Shown here: piece by piece, positions 11,697-24,700 of the stretch
How the letters are laid out: the number at the start of each line of letters is the position of its first letter
Position numbering within the stretch: the stretch's first letter is position 1
Assembly: GCA_020002185.1 (NCBI GenBank)
Contig: CM034534.1
Span: forward strand, 63,172,771 to 63,236,770
DNA length: 64,000 bases
Origin: Paraescarpia echinospica
Lineage: Eukaryota > Annelida > Polychaeta > Sabellida > Siboglinidae
Direction of reading: 5' to 3'
Notes under the pieces: model-generated
Databases searched by the model: none
What the model was told of the DNA's origin: nothing
What the model saw: only the letters and a program-made list of their open reading frames with translations
Made by a program: the position numbers and the translations under genes

Positions 11697-11726
11697 TGCC
11701 ACCTAGAGTTAATTCTCTGGGTGGCA
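11697..11726 (+). other. Conserved 3' stem-loop of the CR1-like LINE
   Basis: TGCCACCTAGAG pairs with CTCTGGGTGGCA across a TTAATT loop (12-bp stem with one T-G wobble). Related sequence ends every other copy of the family here (for example about 4000-4025 and 5545-5575, and the copy B equivalents). A 3' stem-loop is the likely RT recognition structure for non-LTR elements of this type; that role is inference. Confidence 0.6.
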
Positions 11727-11745
11727 ATCTTGTTAAAATCCTTAA

Positions 11746-12069
11746 TTAACTCTAACACAGCATTTGTCAAATCATTTGCGTATTCGGCTGCTGAGTGCCA
11801 GGTCATTATTTTAGATCTTACGTCAGCGGTACCATATTATTGTTCAATTGACCGTGGCTTGTTGGTCCGTTGTTTATTTAAAAACGGCACACAATTCATG
11901 AATTTTATTCAGTTCAACATTCAACAGTGTCCAACAGTGTATGACATTTAAACAGAATACACATTGACGTTGGCTGGCAGCTTAATAAGCTTCATAAACG
12001 GCATATAGACTGCGCGAAGTGCACACTCTTCGTGCAGCAGCGGTGTCGGTCGTCGTCATAGCGCCCCTG
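11746..12069. other. No gene recognised
   Basis: Short chance frames only. The stretch separates the LINE end from the 3' side of the minus-strand lectin/CUB/sushi gene. I found no transmembrane-coding or sushi-like exon on the minus strand here. Confidence 0.5.
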
Positions 12070-12185
12070 ACGGCAGATATGGGAACACGTTATCGTGCCC
12101 CGTTTATAACGCGCCCCGTTTATAACGCGGATTCATTTCGTGGACTCTGACTACCGCGTTATAACGAGGCGCGACTGTAATAATT
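12070..12185. mobile_element. Pogo/Tigger-like MITE remnant (terminal repeat)
   Basis: The right end reads 'cgcgttataacgaggcgcgactg' followed by TAA. Its reverse complement has the form CAGTCGCGCCTCGTTATAAC, the style of pogo/Tigger terminal repeats next to a TA target. The left part has two tandem 'cgccccgtttataacg' copies that look like a damaged opposite terminus. Family assignment is by pattern only. Confidence 0.45.
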
Positions 12186-12560
12186 ATTATATATCAGTTA
12201 TTATAAAAGGAGGGACTGTGGTGCAATTACATTAATAGCATGCCATTTTAAACCAAAGAATCTTTGTTTAAATGTCAGTGTGCAATTCCATTTTACTGTA
12301 CAGTGTGACTTGTGACAATGTAATTAAAATTTAAAAAAATGGCTTGAAACTTTGAACAAACTGACAACAGTTTATTCTTATTTGATAAGTTAGTGCGAGA
12401 GTTAATTTAAGTAGTTACCCCACTACAGGGTAACCAATCATATATGTTACGACGGGAAGAATGTTCCAATTCCAGGCCAGAGCTTTAGATCCAGGGTCTC
12501 ATGTGTGGGATAAATAGTGTCACCACATCGTGGCGCCTGAATAATGGAGTATATTCTTAC

Positions 12561-12752
12561 CAATGCAAATAGGGCTGACGTCTCCGTGCTTCCAAGTCTT
12601 CCCCTGACAGTAGGTGCGAGGCGCTCCTTCAATCTGGTAGCCTTCCTCACACTCATACACCACCACACTGCCGTACCGAGCCATGTTCGATGAGTTCACT
12701 GTCCCATGAACCAAGACATCAAGCACTGCAGCTCCACTAGGACAGGTGTCAG
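12561..12752 (-). CDS. Exon 14 (last visible): sushi domain 3
   Basis: Acceptor TTGCAG, donor-like GTAAGA, phase 1-1 (192 nt). It encodes [36 protein letters not shown] and [13 protein letters not shown]. If the GTAAGA is not used, the frame continues 13 codons to TGA at 12520-12522, and a minus-strand AATAAA lies near 12371-12376. No further sushi, transmembrane or tail exon was found between here and the LINE at 7961-11745. Confidence 0.9.
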
Positions 12753-15700
12753 CTGCAAGCAGGTTATATATCACATTTAGGGGGTCGATCTGGCAGAAGA
12801 TGCGCGCACACCAAAAACAGTAGCACTACCTGGTGCGGAAAACAAGAGTTTACCGCAGTGCACCACAAATATTTGAAAAACAAGCATAGGGTATGTCCAT
12901 CGGTGTACGTCACAAATATTTATAAAGCACACTGTGTGGATAATAGGTCGAATACGATTCATAATACTGTCATAGCTGTTTTAGAGAAAACAACGAGTGG
13001 TAAATTACTTTCCTGAATGGTCTGAAGAGTGATTCACTCTCTTGGTTTGCTTGATCAATAATTCATAATGTGACATATATAGCAATTTGGGTGATGGTAA
13101 CCAGATCATCTTAGAAAAAGCTGACGGGGGTAGTTCTGTGGAACAGAAATTAATTCATATATTTCCATCTTTTAAGTTTATTCTAACAAGCAATACAAGT
13201 TGTACAATGTAGTAGTTTGGCTCAAAAAAGATAAAAACTTATGATACAAATTTATTGTTATTATTATTATACATATTTTGTTTATCTACAAACAAATATT
13301 AAGTCATTTGTGTCAAAAGTATTACTTTTAATTTAGTTAAACTACTTCATTCCACAACTTAACATATTATTTTTAAAAGGAAATGAATACAATTTTCCTT
13401 AGGAAGATAGGATGTGTATTTTTAAGATGACTGTTAATAGAAATATACCATTTCACGAGGTGTGTGTGACCCTCACGAGGTGTGTGTGACCCTCATAACA
13501 GGGTCTGGTGTTGCAGTTTCACACTATACTCACCATTGCACGTAGGTAGGCTGTCCCACTGTCCATTGTCCAAACATTTTGTTTTAGAATTACCACCGAG
13601 AGTAAAACCTTCAAAACATTTGTATGTGACGATGCCGGCCGTGAGAAGTGAACTTGTGTTCTCCACATATCCATGGTCTATGCCTGCGACAGTGCCACAG
13701 GAACCACCTGTGACACACAAGAGTTTAGTAGCGAATCTAACTACAATCGCCCTAACATAGATGTGTACATTTGTCATGGTACTCTTCCTAGATGCTTTGC
13801 GTCTTGAGTTCCCAACTTTCTGGGCTTCTATGATCCCATGAAGGAAACATAACACTGTTGTTATCTGGAAATTCATCCCGTTATTATCTATGTATGAACA
13901 ATCAGATTACGATAGCCCAAAGTTAATTCAATCTTCCCAGGTTAATCGGTGGATCAGTATGTTGCTTGCAACAGTCGTAGAAATCACAAATTACGTCCAC
14001 ATTACTAACTGTTCAAAACTGCGTCATCTTTGTCAAATGTCAGCATATATCCTTTGTGAAACTGTCCACTGTATCTGTGTGTATATATCCTTAGTGAAAC
14101 TGTCCACTGTATCTGTGTGTATATATCCTTTGTGAAACTGTCCACTGTATCTGTGTGTATATATCCTTTGTGAAACTGTCCACTGTATCTGTGTGTATAT
14201 ATCCTTTGTGAAACTGTCCACTGTATCTGTGTGTATATATCCTTAGTGAAACTGTCCACTGTATCTGTGTGTATATATCCTTTGTGAAACTGTCCACTGT
14301 ATCTGTGTGTATATATCCTTTGTGAAACTGTCCACTGTATCTGCCTGTATATATCCTTTGTGAAACTGTCCACTGTATCTGTGTGTATATATCCTTAGTG
14401 AAACTGCCCACTGTATCTGTGTGTATATATCCTTTGTGAAACTGTCCACTGTATCTGTGTGTATATATCCTTTGTGAAACTGTCCACTGTATCTGCCTGT
14501 ATATATCCTTTGTGAAACTGTCCACTGTATCTGTGTGTATATATCCTTAGTGAAACTGCCCACTGTATCTGTGTGTATATATCCTTTGTGAAACTGTCCA
14601 CTGTATCTGTGTGTATATATCCTTTGTGAAACTGTCCACTGTATCTGCCTGTATATATCCTTTGTGAAACTGCGCACTGTATCTGTGTGTATATATCCTT
14701 AGTGAAACTGCCCACTGTATCTGTGTGTATATATCCTTAGTGAAACTGTCCACTGTATCTGTCTATATATATATCCTTTGTGAAACTGCCCACTGTATCT
14801 GTCTATATATATCCTTTGTGAAACTGTCCACTGTATCTGTCTATATATATCCTTTGTGAAACTGCCCACTGTATCTGTGTGTATATCCTTTGTGAAACTG
14901 TCCACTGTATCTGTCTATATATATCCTTTGTGAAACTGCCCACTGTATCTGTGTGTATAAATCCTTTGTGAAACTGTCCACTGTATCTACATATACTATG
15001 TATTGTCATTCGTAAGATGGGTATTTTTGCTAGTGTTACTAACAAAGTTCTTAAATACGATATCCAGTCCTTTGAACTAATCAAAAGCCTTTATTCTTCA
15101 CCCCTAACAGACTTGTTCATGCAAACACAAATTCAACATCTGTGGGAAGCATTCAGCCATGCTGTACTTATGACACAAAGATTATTCATTCACATTAATC
15201 CACTAGTTTACGGCCAGGTTTTCAGGCTAAATGTCAATTGACTCTGGCAAGTTTTCAGAAGTAACAACCCAAGTCAATTGTTTTCCCATTAAATTTGTTT
15301 ATAATTAAACCGACTGCAGATATAATTTGCCTGTTCACATATTACTTATTTGGAAATCGAAGACCAGTCGAAGTCGCTTTAATGATGCTGGTAGTGCGTG
15401 AAACAGTTCAACTTACGTTCACACGTTGGAAATGTCGCATTCCATTTGCCGCCTCGTTCACACAGTATAGTCACTTGTTCTGCTCGATTAATTGAGGGAT
15501 TAATTGCTGAAAACAAAAAATAATTAATAAAGCATGAAACACAGGGTTAAGTCGGAAATTATGATTTTGTAAATATAAAATAACTAATCCATTTATAATG
15601 ATTATCTATAGTAGGTTTTTATGTATTATTGAGCAATCATTTATGACACTTTTATTGAACAGTATATTTTGATTGTTTTAACATGTCTTCCGTACGCTGA

Positions 15701-18700
15701 ACAAACATATAGATGGATGCTTGGCTGCATACATTGATGTACAGGATATTATTCTGGCATTATGTAATGAAACCATTAATTCTTTCTTGATGACAATACA
15801 CGAGTCAAATTATAAATGTACAAAACCACCATTCAATATTACATGACAACATCCTCTCAATGAGATACAATTTTCAAGAAATAAATTTAATTCACAAAAA
15901 TAATGTCTACTGCAATAAATAAACACATTGCTACACAAATCACTCTCCATGTCTAGTAACAAATTTTTTTTAAATAAATTAAAACGAATATATTCAAGGA
16001 TTTACAGTTTAAAAAAACTGAAATAATTTTGAAACACTTAACATATGGAAAGAATGCAAAGATCAACAGACATATCTGATATTGGGAAATGTTTGAGAAT
16101 AAAACCTGAATGTAACTGGAAAGGTATGTCATGGAGAAATGAATATATCAGATCAAATCAAGCCTTACCGAATAATATTTGTGTTTCAGACACTGTTAAA
16201 TGCAGCTGACCCTAGATATTCTTACAACATAAAAAGAAAAGTACATCCCTTCAGTAGCTGATTTCTGAAGTTGCATGACTCCAAATATAAAGAAACACAC
16301 AATCTTTGTTGGCAATACCGAAAATATGATTTTCTCATATAGGTCAGAAGAAATTGTGGAGGACAGCTTTGCAACAACAAAAATACCAAGAAAATACTCA
16401 AATGCGTACCTACCCTAAAATATCCCCCAGGAAAATAATAAAGAAAGAAAATTTACGTTAAAATTTGAAAGCATCTAACACAGACCATACCTGTTATTCT
16501 GACAGTCCTATAATTAAGAGATCATAATGACAACAATAAACTTACAACATAGACCAAATTCTTCTTGGGTGATGTAGTAGCCAGGTTGACACCTAACTCC
16601 AATGACTGCTCCAAAGAGTGTGTCCAAAGTGTGTGCCACATCATATCCAGGTGATGTGTAATTAAATGGCGGGTCTTCGCAGTCTGAAAGCAGATCACTA
16701 GAGTCGGTAGGTATTCTATTGCCGGTAGGCTGATGATTACATAAACACTTAGAAATGTAGCAGTTATTCTTATAAGCAGGCACTTATGTTATTGCATGCA
16801 GAGAATGTCATATTTGTAGTTGTTTCTCATAAATCAACCATATTTTGTCTTATTACAATAATTACTGCAATATAGCATTAACTCTCATACTTTTCTGAGA
16901 ATATCCACAACAAATTTTTTTTATTGTACATATAAAAAGCATTTTCACGTCACAAACATCAAGCATGGAGTTGTCTATACCATTCCTATGTGAAGAATGG
17001 GAAATATAAGTAATTAATTAAACATTTCAACATTAAAATAGGTAACAAGTTCAGAATAAGTTATTTCAAATATGTTAATAAATAGCAAACGTTTTGTAAC
17101 ATAATAAAAAACATGATGTAGCAGTAAATAAGTATTAAAACATAATCTTGTAAGAACAGGGGTATTTACCAGAGGAGTATTCTGCGTAGAATCCAACAGC
17201 ATTCACTGCTGCGTCTGTTCTAAACTGAATAAATATATTCCCACTTTCCACTGTGACATCAGCTGGATAGTTCGTTCCAGAATGCTTGAGCGTGCCACTC
17301 CCGTCAGTACCTTCATAGATCTAACAACACAATAACTAATAAATAAAATACAATTTTACGAGAACATAATCCATGGCAAATGCCCCAGATGCCAAATGCA
17401 CAAAGAAGCCTTTGGCTTATCGAGTCAAACATTGTTATCGATATGTAACTCTTACATTTCAAGATATTTATAAAACAATTACAAACATGTGCACGCTACT
17501 GGCATTTACACAACCAGTAATTTGTTCCATTCATTTATAGACCTGTGTGAAAATGAAAACTGATGTTTTGACAGTCTATAATATCCATTTACAGATCAGT
17601 GTCCTCATTAAACTAATGCTGCGTTCCAATCACCTCGTGTATACAGTGAACGCGACTTCGTGACCTCTATTTGACCCAATTGCATAAATTTACAAGTGGT
17701 AAACTCAAGGAGCTTGTGAACTTTCCAGTTCGCCAAGTCGTGTTTACGATATAAACGAGCCAATTCGAACGCAGCATTAGCTGTTTCTCAGTTCTGGGAT
17801 CATTTTAGCAGCTCTCCTGTGATCTGTATTCTATAGCATATCTATTCTATATGTCCTTACGACAAGGCCTCCAAATGTACATACAGTATTCTAAATGAGG
17901 CCAATTGTTGCTTGAATGTGCAGATATACCAGACATATTGTAGGCTGTTGAAACAAAATTACTCTGGGCAGAATGCGAATTGCAATGTGAATCTCTTCCA
18001 ATCTAATGACTTACCACCAGTGAATCTCTTCCAATCTAATGACTTACCGCTAGTGAATCTCTTCCAATCTAATGACTTACCTCCAATGAATCTCTTCCAA
18101 TCTAATGACTTACCGCCAATGAATCTCTTCCAATCTAATGACTTACCGCCAATGAATCTCTTCAAATCTAATGACTTACCGCCAGTGAATCTCTTCCAAT
18201 CTAATGACTTACCGCCAGTGAATCTCTTCCAATCTAATGACTTACTGCCAATGAATCTCTTCCAATCTAATGACTTACCACCAGTGAATCTCTTCCAATC
18301 TAATGACTTACCGCTAGTGAATCTCTTCCAATCTAATGACTTACCTCCAATGAATCTCTTCCAATCTAATGACTTACTGCCAATGAATCTCTTCAAATCT
18401 AATGACTTACCGCCAGTGAATCTCTTCCAATCTAATGACTTACCGCCAGTGAATCTCTTCCAATCTAATGACTTACTGCCAATGAATCTCTTCCAATCTA
18501 ATGACTTACCGCCAATGAATCTCTTCCAATCTAATGACTTACCGCCAGTGAATCTCTTCCAATCTAATGACTTACCTCCAAAGAATCTCCACTGCCCATT
18601 TCAAATGGATTTATAAATATCAAGCGTACAGGAGCTGCTGCCTTGATGGTCCACGTACAACCCACCATGTTAGGGTAGGGCATTATGCCATATCCCGGAG

Positions 18701-21700
18701 AATGGACAACTCCACTGTTTTCTTCTAAAGTCACATGACAGCCTGAAATAATAACGAAGAACGGTACAATGTCCGTTCCTTATTTACTGACATTCATTTA
18801 TTTGTTGTTCTCACTATCTGACTAATAATTGTTGAAGGTATTTTTGTATTTAATAAGCCAAAAGCAGGGTTCGCAATTTTAAAAAATTTGCTCATGAAAT
18901 GTTCAAATTGTAAATGAAACATTCAATTTGTAATGAGCTGTTTTTGGCACATTTTGCCATGTACTGTTTTGATGTTGGCTCACACGCACGTTCCTGTCTA
19001 AAATGTCTCAGAAACTGAACAGGTGATAATTTAAAGCTAAAAATAGAAATGCATAACAGTTTGTAACCTTCCCGGTGACGTCAATGACCAAGATATATAT
19101 TAATACTTTCCATGTTTTATTCAATACTGTGTATAGATGAATTATAACTGTAAACCACATATTTTGTTGTGTATAGATGTATTTTGATTGTAAAGTTTTA
19201 TACTTTTGTGCATAGATTAACCAGCTCCACTGTTTTATACGGTTTACTGATTATATGTATTAATATTTTAATCTATGCATTTTTATATAAAACTAAAAAG
19301 TATTAAAAGTTATGTGCAGTCAGACACAAATTTCTATTTTAAGAGTATCGCACAGTAACTATAAAGTTTAATTCTGTCTCAATAATAACATGAGAAAGGA
19401 CAAATAGCCCCTGCAATGTTGATTGGTACCTACCGATTACATAAGAGAAGTGGAATTTGCTGCCAGCGTACGACTTGACGCGCATGTAGACATAGGCGGC
19501 AGCACCAGTCGTCATCACGTATTTGGGTCCGTCTGAGCCGTCACCGGTGTACTCAGCTAATGGGTTTATTTGTTTGTTACCATCGTAGATGGTTAGACTG
19601 TCACCAGTCCCAAGGTCAACGTCAAGACGCTGCAACATCACAACAATGGGTCGTCTCAAAATACCATAATGATTGTACATATTCGGACAATGTATACCAT
19701 AAAAAATTCATAAAATTGATTATTTTTGGTACCTCACGTTTTGTTTTGCGCTAACGCAGTTTGGCACGTACATCTTGGCGGAATATTAAAACAACGCATG
19801 ACAGTCCACTGGGAGTGTCCTCTAGTTCTAGAAACATCCGCATGGGGTCATACATAGTCGTATAAGTATCCACTAGGTGGAAGAATGACTGTGCAGATAA
19901 GACTTATGAGGTGATATCGTCACCTGCGATGAGCCAGTGGCAATGCCATAACTTAAGCATGAAACATTTTGATGATTCCGAGATGATTTCAAGAATCGTC
20001 ACGCAAGCGAACTTTGAAGAAATGACAATGGCCAACCCTGAGGCACGCTTCAAGCAAACTCTCAGAAGCGGGGAAATGAGGGGTTGATGCCAAAAGTCGG
20101 GGTGCGTATTATACATGGTAATATAGAAGTTCTACCAGAATTTAGCAAAAGTCAAGACTCAAGGCGCATATTATAGATGGGAGCGCATTATACACAGAAA
20201 CTTATGGTAACAACATCCTCGTAAGCCAGGGGTGGCAGTCAACTACTTTACCCATGGTACATATATATATATCCTACGTAGTGTATGGAAGTTAGCTGAA
20301 TCGGTTGTAGTTTTCCTAGTAAATGACTCCGCCGATGGCAACTACCATCCGTGAGAACAATGCAGATGCCTGCGCCCAACATCAAAGACAAAGCCAGTGA
20401 CTCCAGAGAATCCTACTATAGTTACTTTTTCAACCATTCTCAACAGTGGCTGAGCAGTATTGTGTTATTTGTGTATTCAAATAATTACTTCTACTTCCCA
20501 AATATTAGGGCCTAATGTAACAGACAAAACCCAAACAGCCGAAAGCTGGAAGGCAACAATGTTATTGGCTGAGCTGAACTTCAGCGTATCACAGGCGATC
20601 TGCCAGGGGGTATCGAGACTGCTGTAATCAGCAATTGTCCCCCGACACACAAAGATGCGCCATTTTGCTGAACCATTGTTGAGAATAAAGAGCATAGACA
20701 GAGACATTACCTCAAAGGTAATAACGCTAAACTTTGGCGCAGAGATAATCCAGGCCAGTTTATTGTTGCCGAAGTACTTCAGTGGATAGAACGGTGATGC
20801 CAGGTATGAGATCTCTGTCCTGGCTTGGACAGTTCCTCCATCCCCAGGAATTGTCTGAACTTCTGAAAGATGTCACACACAAATGACTATCCACTGACAA
20901 GGAGTTTTTATTAATGTTTGCAAAAAACTGTATTGACTTCTAAATTAAAATCACAAGGGAGTAAGGAGACTAAATATTTTATACCCATGATGATTATACA
21001 CAACATTATTACACAAACACAATGCACATAGTCAATACTTATGCCAAACAACACCTTTGTAAATTGCATAGAGGTGTGGTGACATAGTAAAATAGGTTAT
21101 CAAAAAAACCTCAGAGGCTGTGTCTAATTATACATGTTAATTAACATGCACCACTGATATGAGTTGCAGCGGAAGGCATGTCACAAAGTTATCATTTGAT
21201 GAGTTGCAGCGGAAAGCATGTCACAAAGGTATCATTTGATGAGTTGCAGCAGAAGGCATGTCACAAAGGTTTCATTTGGTATGAGTTGCAGCGGAAGGCA
21301 TGTCACAAAGGTATCATTTGATGAGTTGCAGCAGAAGGCATGTCACAAAGGTATCATTTGATATGAGTTGCAGCGGAAAGCATGTCACAAAGGTATCATT
21401 TGATGAGTTGCAGCGGAAGGCATATCACAAAGGTATCATTTGATATGAGTTGCAGCGGAAGGCATGTCACAAAGGTATCATTTGATGAGTTGCAGCGGAA
21501 GGCATGTCACAAATGTTTCATTTGGTATGAGTTGCAGCGGAAGGCATGTCACAAAGATATCATTTGATGAGTTGCAGCGGAAGGCATGTCACAAAGGTAT
21601 CATTTGATATGAGTTGCAGAGGAAGGCATGTCACAAAGGTGTCATTTGGTATGAGTTGCCACGGAAGGCATGTCACAAAGGTATCATATGGTATGAGTTG

Positions 21701-24700
21701 CAGCGGAAGACATGTCACAAAGGTATCATTTGGTATGAGTTGCAGTGGAAGGCATGTCACAAAGGTATCATTTGGTATGAATTGCAGCGGAAGGCATGTC
21801 ACAAAGGTATCATTTGGTATGAGTTGCAGCGGAAGGCATGTCACAAAGGTATCATTTGGTATGAGTTGCAGCGGAAGGCATGTCACAAAGGTATCATTTG
21901 ATGAGTTGCAGCAGAAGGCATGTCACAAAGGTATCATTTGGTATGAGTTGCAGCGGAAGGCATGTCACAAAGGTATCATTTGGTATGAGTTGCAGAGGAA
22001 GACATGTCACAAAGGTATCATTTGATATGAGTTGCCACGGAAGGCATGTTACAAAGGTATCATTTGGTATGAGTTGCCACGGAAGGCATGTCACAAAGAT
22101 ATCATTTGGTATGAGTTGCAGCGGAAGACATGTCACAAAGGTATCATTTGATATGAGTTGCAGCGGAAGGCATGTCACAAAGGTATCATTTGATATGAGT
22201 TGCAGCGGAAGGCATGTCACAAAGGTTTCATTTGATACGAGTTGCAGCGGAAGGCATGTCACAAAGGTATCATTTGATATGAGTTGCAGCGGAAGCCATG
22301 TCACAAATGTATCATTTGATATGAGTTGCAGCGGAAGGCATGTCACAAAGGTATCATTTGATATGAGTTGCAGCAGAAGGCATGTCACAAAGGTTTCATT
22401 TGATACGAGTTGCAGCGGAAGGCATGTCACAAAGGTATCATTTGATATGAGTTGCAGCGGAAGGCATGTCATAAAGATATCATTTGATGAGTTGCAGCGG
22501 AAGACATGTCACAAAGGTATCATTTGATATGAGTTGCAGCGGAAGGCATGTCACAAAGGTTTCATTTGATACGAGTTGCAGCGGAAGGCATGTCACAAAG
22601 GTATCATTTGATATGAGTTGCAGCGGAAGCCATGTCACAAAGGTATCATTTGATATGAGTTGCAGCGGAAGGCATGTCACAAAGGTATCATTTGATATGA
22701 GTTGCAGCGGAAGGCATGTCACAAAGGTTTCATTTGATACGAGTTGCAGCGGAAGGCATGTCACAAAGGTATCATTTGATATGAGTTGCAGCGGAAGCCA
22801 TGTCACAAAGGTATCATTTGGTATGAGTTGCAGCGGAAGGCATGTCACAAAGGTATCATTTGATGAGTTGCAGCGGAAGGCATGTCACAAAGGTATCATT
22901 TGATGAGTTGCAGCGGAAGACATGTCACAAAGGTATCATTTGATATGAGTTGCAACGGAAGGCATGTCACAAAGGTTTCATTTGATACGAGTTGCAGCGG
23001 AAGGCATGTCACAAAGGTATCATTTGATGAGTTGCAGCGGAAGACATGTCACAAAGGTATCATTTGATGAGTTGCAGCGGAAGGCATGTCACAAAGGTAT
23101 CATTTGGTATGAGTTGCAGCGGAAGGCATGTCACAAAGGTATCATTTGATATGAGTTGCAGCGGAAGGCATGTCACAAAGGTTTCATTTGATACGAGTTG
23201 CAGCGGAAGGCATGTCACAAAGGTATCATTTGATATGAGTTGCAGCGGAAGCCATGTCACAAAGGTATCTTTTGATATGAGTTGCAGCGGAAGGCATGTC
23301 ACAAAGGTATCATTTGATATGAGTTGCAGTGGAAGGCATGTCACAAAGGTATCATTTGATGAGTTGCAGCAGAAGACATGTCACAAAGGTATCATTTGAT
23401 ATTTACTTCACACTCCTAATCATTTTATTTGGCCAATTTTAACTAAATGTTGGGGACCATGTACGCTCTCTATCGCCGCAGTCGGTTATGGTACGGGTTT
23501 AAAATAATTGAATTTTGAACATGATAACCATGTGACCATGTCATATCATGTGTGTGTGATTATGAAATCTGAACTGTACAGCTGAATTACACGGCACATA
23601 TTGCTCACATGTGTAATAAACAAGACAAACACAAAGCATGTACACAAAACTAATACACATCTACTCCAAGTCAATGCAAAAACTACCCCAGATCAATGCA
23701 CCAAACCAATTAATACACAAAGTTCAAATACAAGTCATTACACAAGTCAACACACATAGCTAATATACAAAGCCACTTTAAAATAGCAAATACTCCAAGT
23801 TAATACAAAACAATAGAGCAGTAATTAATATATTCCATTTGTATCTGTTTTTTTCTCTTTCAGGGTTAACAACATAATGCACCTTAACTCGGTGGTTGTT
23901 TCCATCCCAAATATTTGTCACTGTATCCAAGTGCATGCCCCCAGTTTTGGCCTCAAGGGTGGTGCAGTTGGAGGTTTTTGGTGAACCTCTAGGGGGGATC
24001 ATGGGTGGCTGCACCCCCATGAGGTTGGCAAAATCCTACAGCCGACCCTACCGTACTTACCCTGACAAACCAGCTGTCTCACCTGTGGTAAACGAGGCCT
24101 TGAATCCAGCCTTCTCAACCGTCTTGTCGCTGGTGAATCTCAAGATCATGACGTTATTGGTGCTGACGTATGTTGGAAGGTTGTCACCAGTGACGTGTCC
24201 TGACAGAGATGCCACATAGTCACTGGTAGCCAATGCGCTTCCTCCCATGTAGATGTCCACTGTGTCAACATTCTGCTCTGTGTCAAATGCTGTCAGCTGT
24301 TGATATATATAACACAGGTTACTTGTTTTTATGTGCCCAGTTTTAAATACCATGTATTAAATACTAGAATAATGACGTTGAAGATATACTGCCCACAACA
24401 TTGCATTTTATAAGCTCAAAACATCGTTCACAATTTAAACATTTGCACCACGAAATACTCACATTGTGAGTAAGACATTCAGATTCTAAGCATGCTCTGT
24501 TGTCAATATTGTGGGGGGAGCTGGATGTGTTATCAGCAAGGCGCTTTGGTGTTCAGCACAGGTCTCCGCAATGTTCCCATATTCAAGACAACTGACCCAG
24601 CTAACTTCCTATTAATGACCACCTTTGGTTGATTGTGTATAATAGAATATACCTCATTTTAACTGCTGAAATTACTAGTAGAGCTGCAATCTTTAACATA

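Larger units (their letters stand above)
7961..11745 (+). mobile_element. Nearly full-length CR1-like LINE
   Basis: Two-ORF non-LTR retrotransposon. ORF1 (from the gap to 8789) carries an SGNH/GDSL-type hydrolase domain. ORF2 carries an apurinic-type endonuclease followed by reverse transcriptase with FADD. The 3' tail at 11660-11745 contains a conserved stem-loop and no long poly(A), as in CR1/L2-group elements. Several stops and frameshifts show it is dead, but it is the best copy in the window and a reference for the fragments at 3190, 5527, 17380, 39864, 42210 and 46985. The 5' end is hidden by the gap. Confidence 0.9.

Noticed and set aside
14005..15084. Several minus-strand frames with repeated [17 protein letters not shown] peptide
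   Set aside because: All arise from the 38-bp array, which lacks stops in every minus-strand frame; it lies inside an intron between two sushi exons.
17912..18616. 234-codon plus-strand frame of [10 protein letters not shown] repeats and its minus-strand counterpart
   Set aside because: The unit length is 33 bp, so any stop-free frame stays open. The array is explained by duplication of a splice junction on the other strand.
20477..20707. 76-codon in-frame extension of exon 7
   Set aside because: The sequence does not continue the CUB fold, whereas splicing at GTAATG gives a phase-0 join to a clear CUB second half at 19629. Intron retention remains possible.
21382..23399. Repeat-peptide frames ([12 protein letters not shown] and CLPLQLI types)
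   Set aside because: Products of the 42/40-bp minisatellite in an intron; frames shift wherever a 40-bp unit occurs.
21156..23402. CRISPR-like direct repeats
   Set aside because: Units are contiguous with no unique spacers, and the context is a eukaryotic intron.
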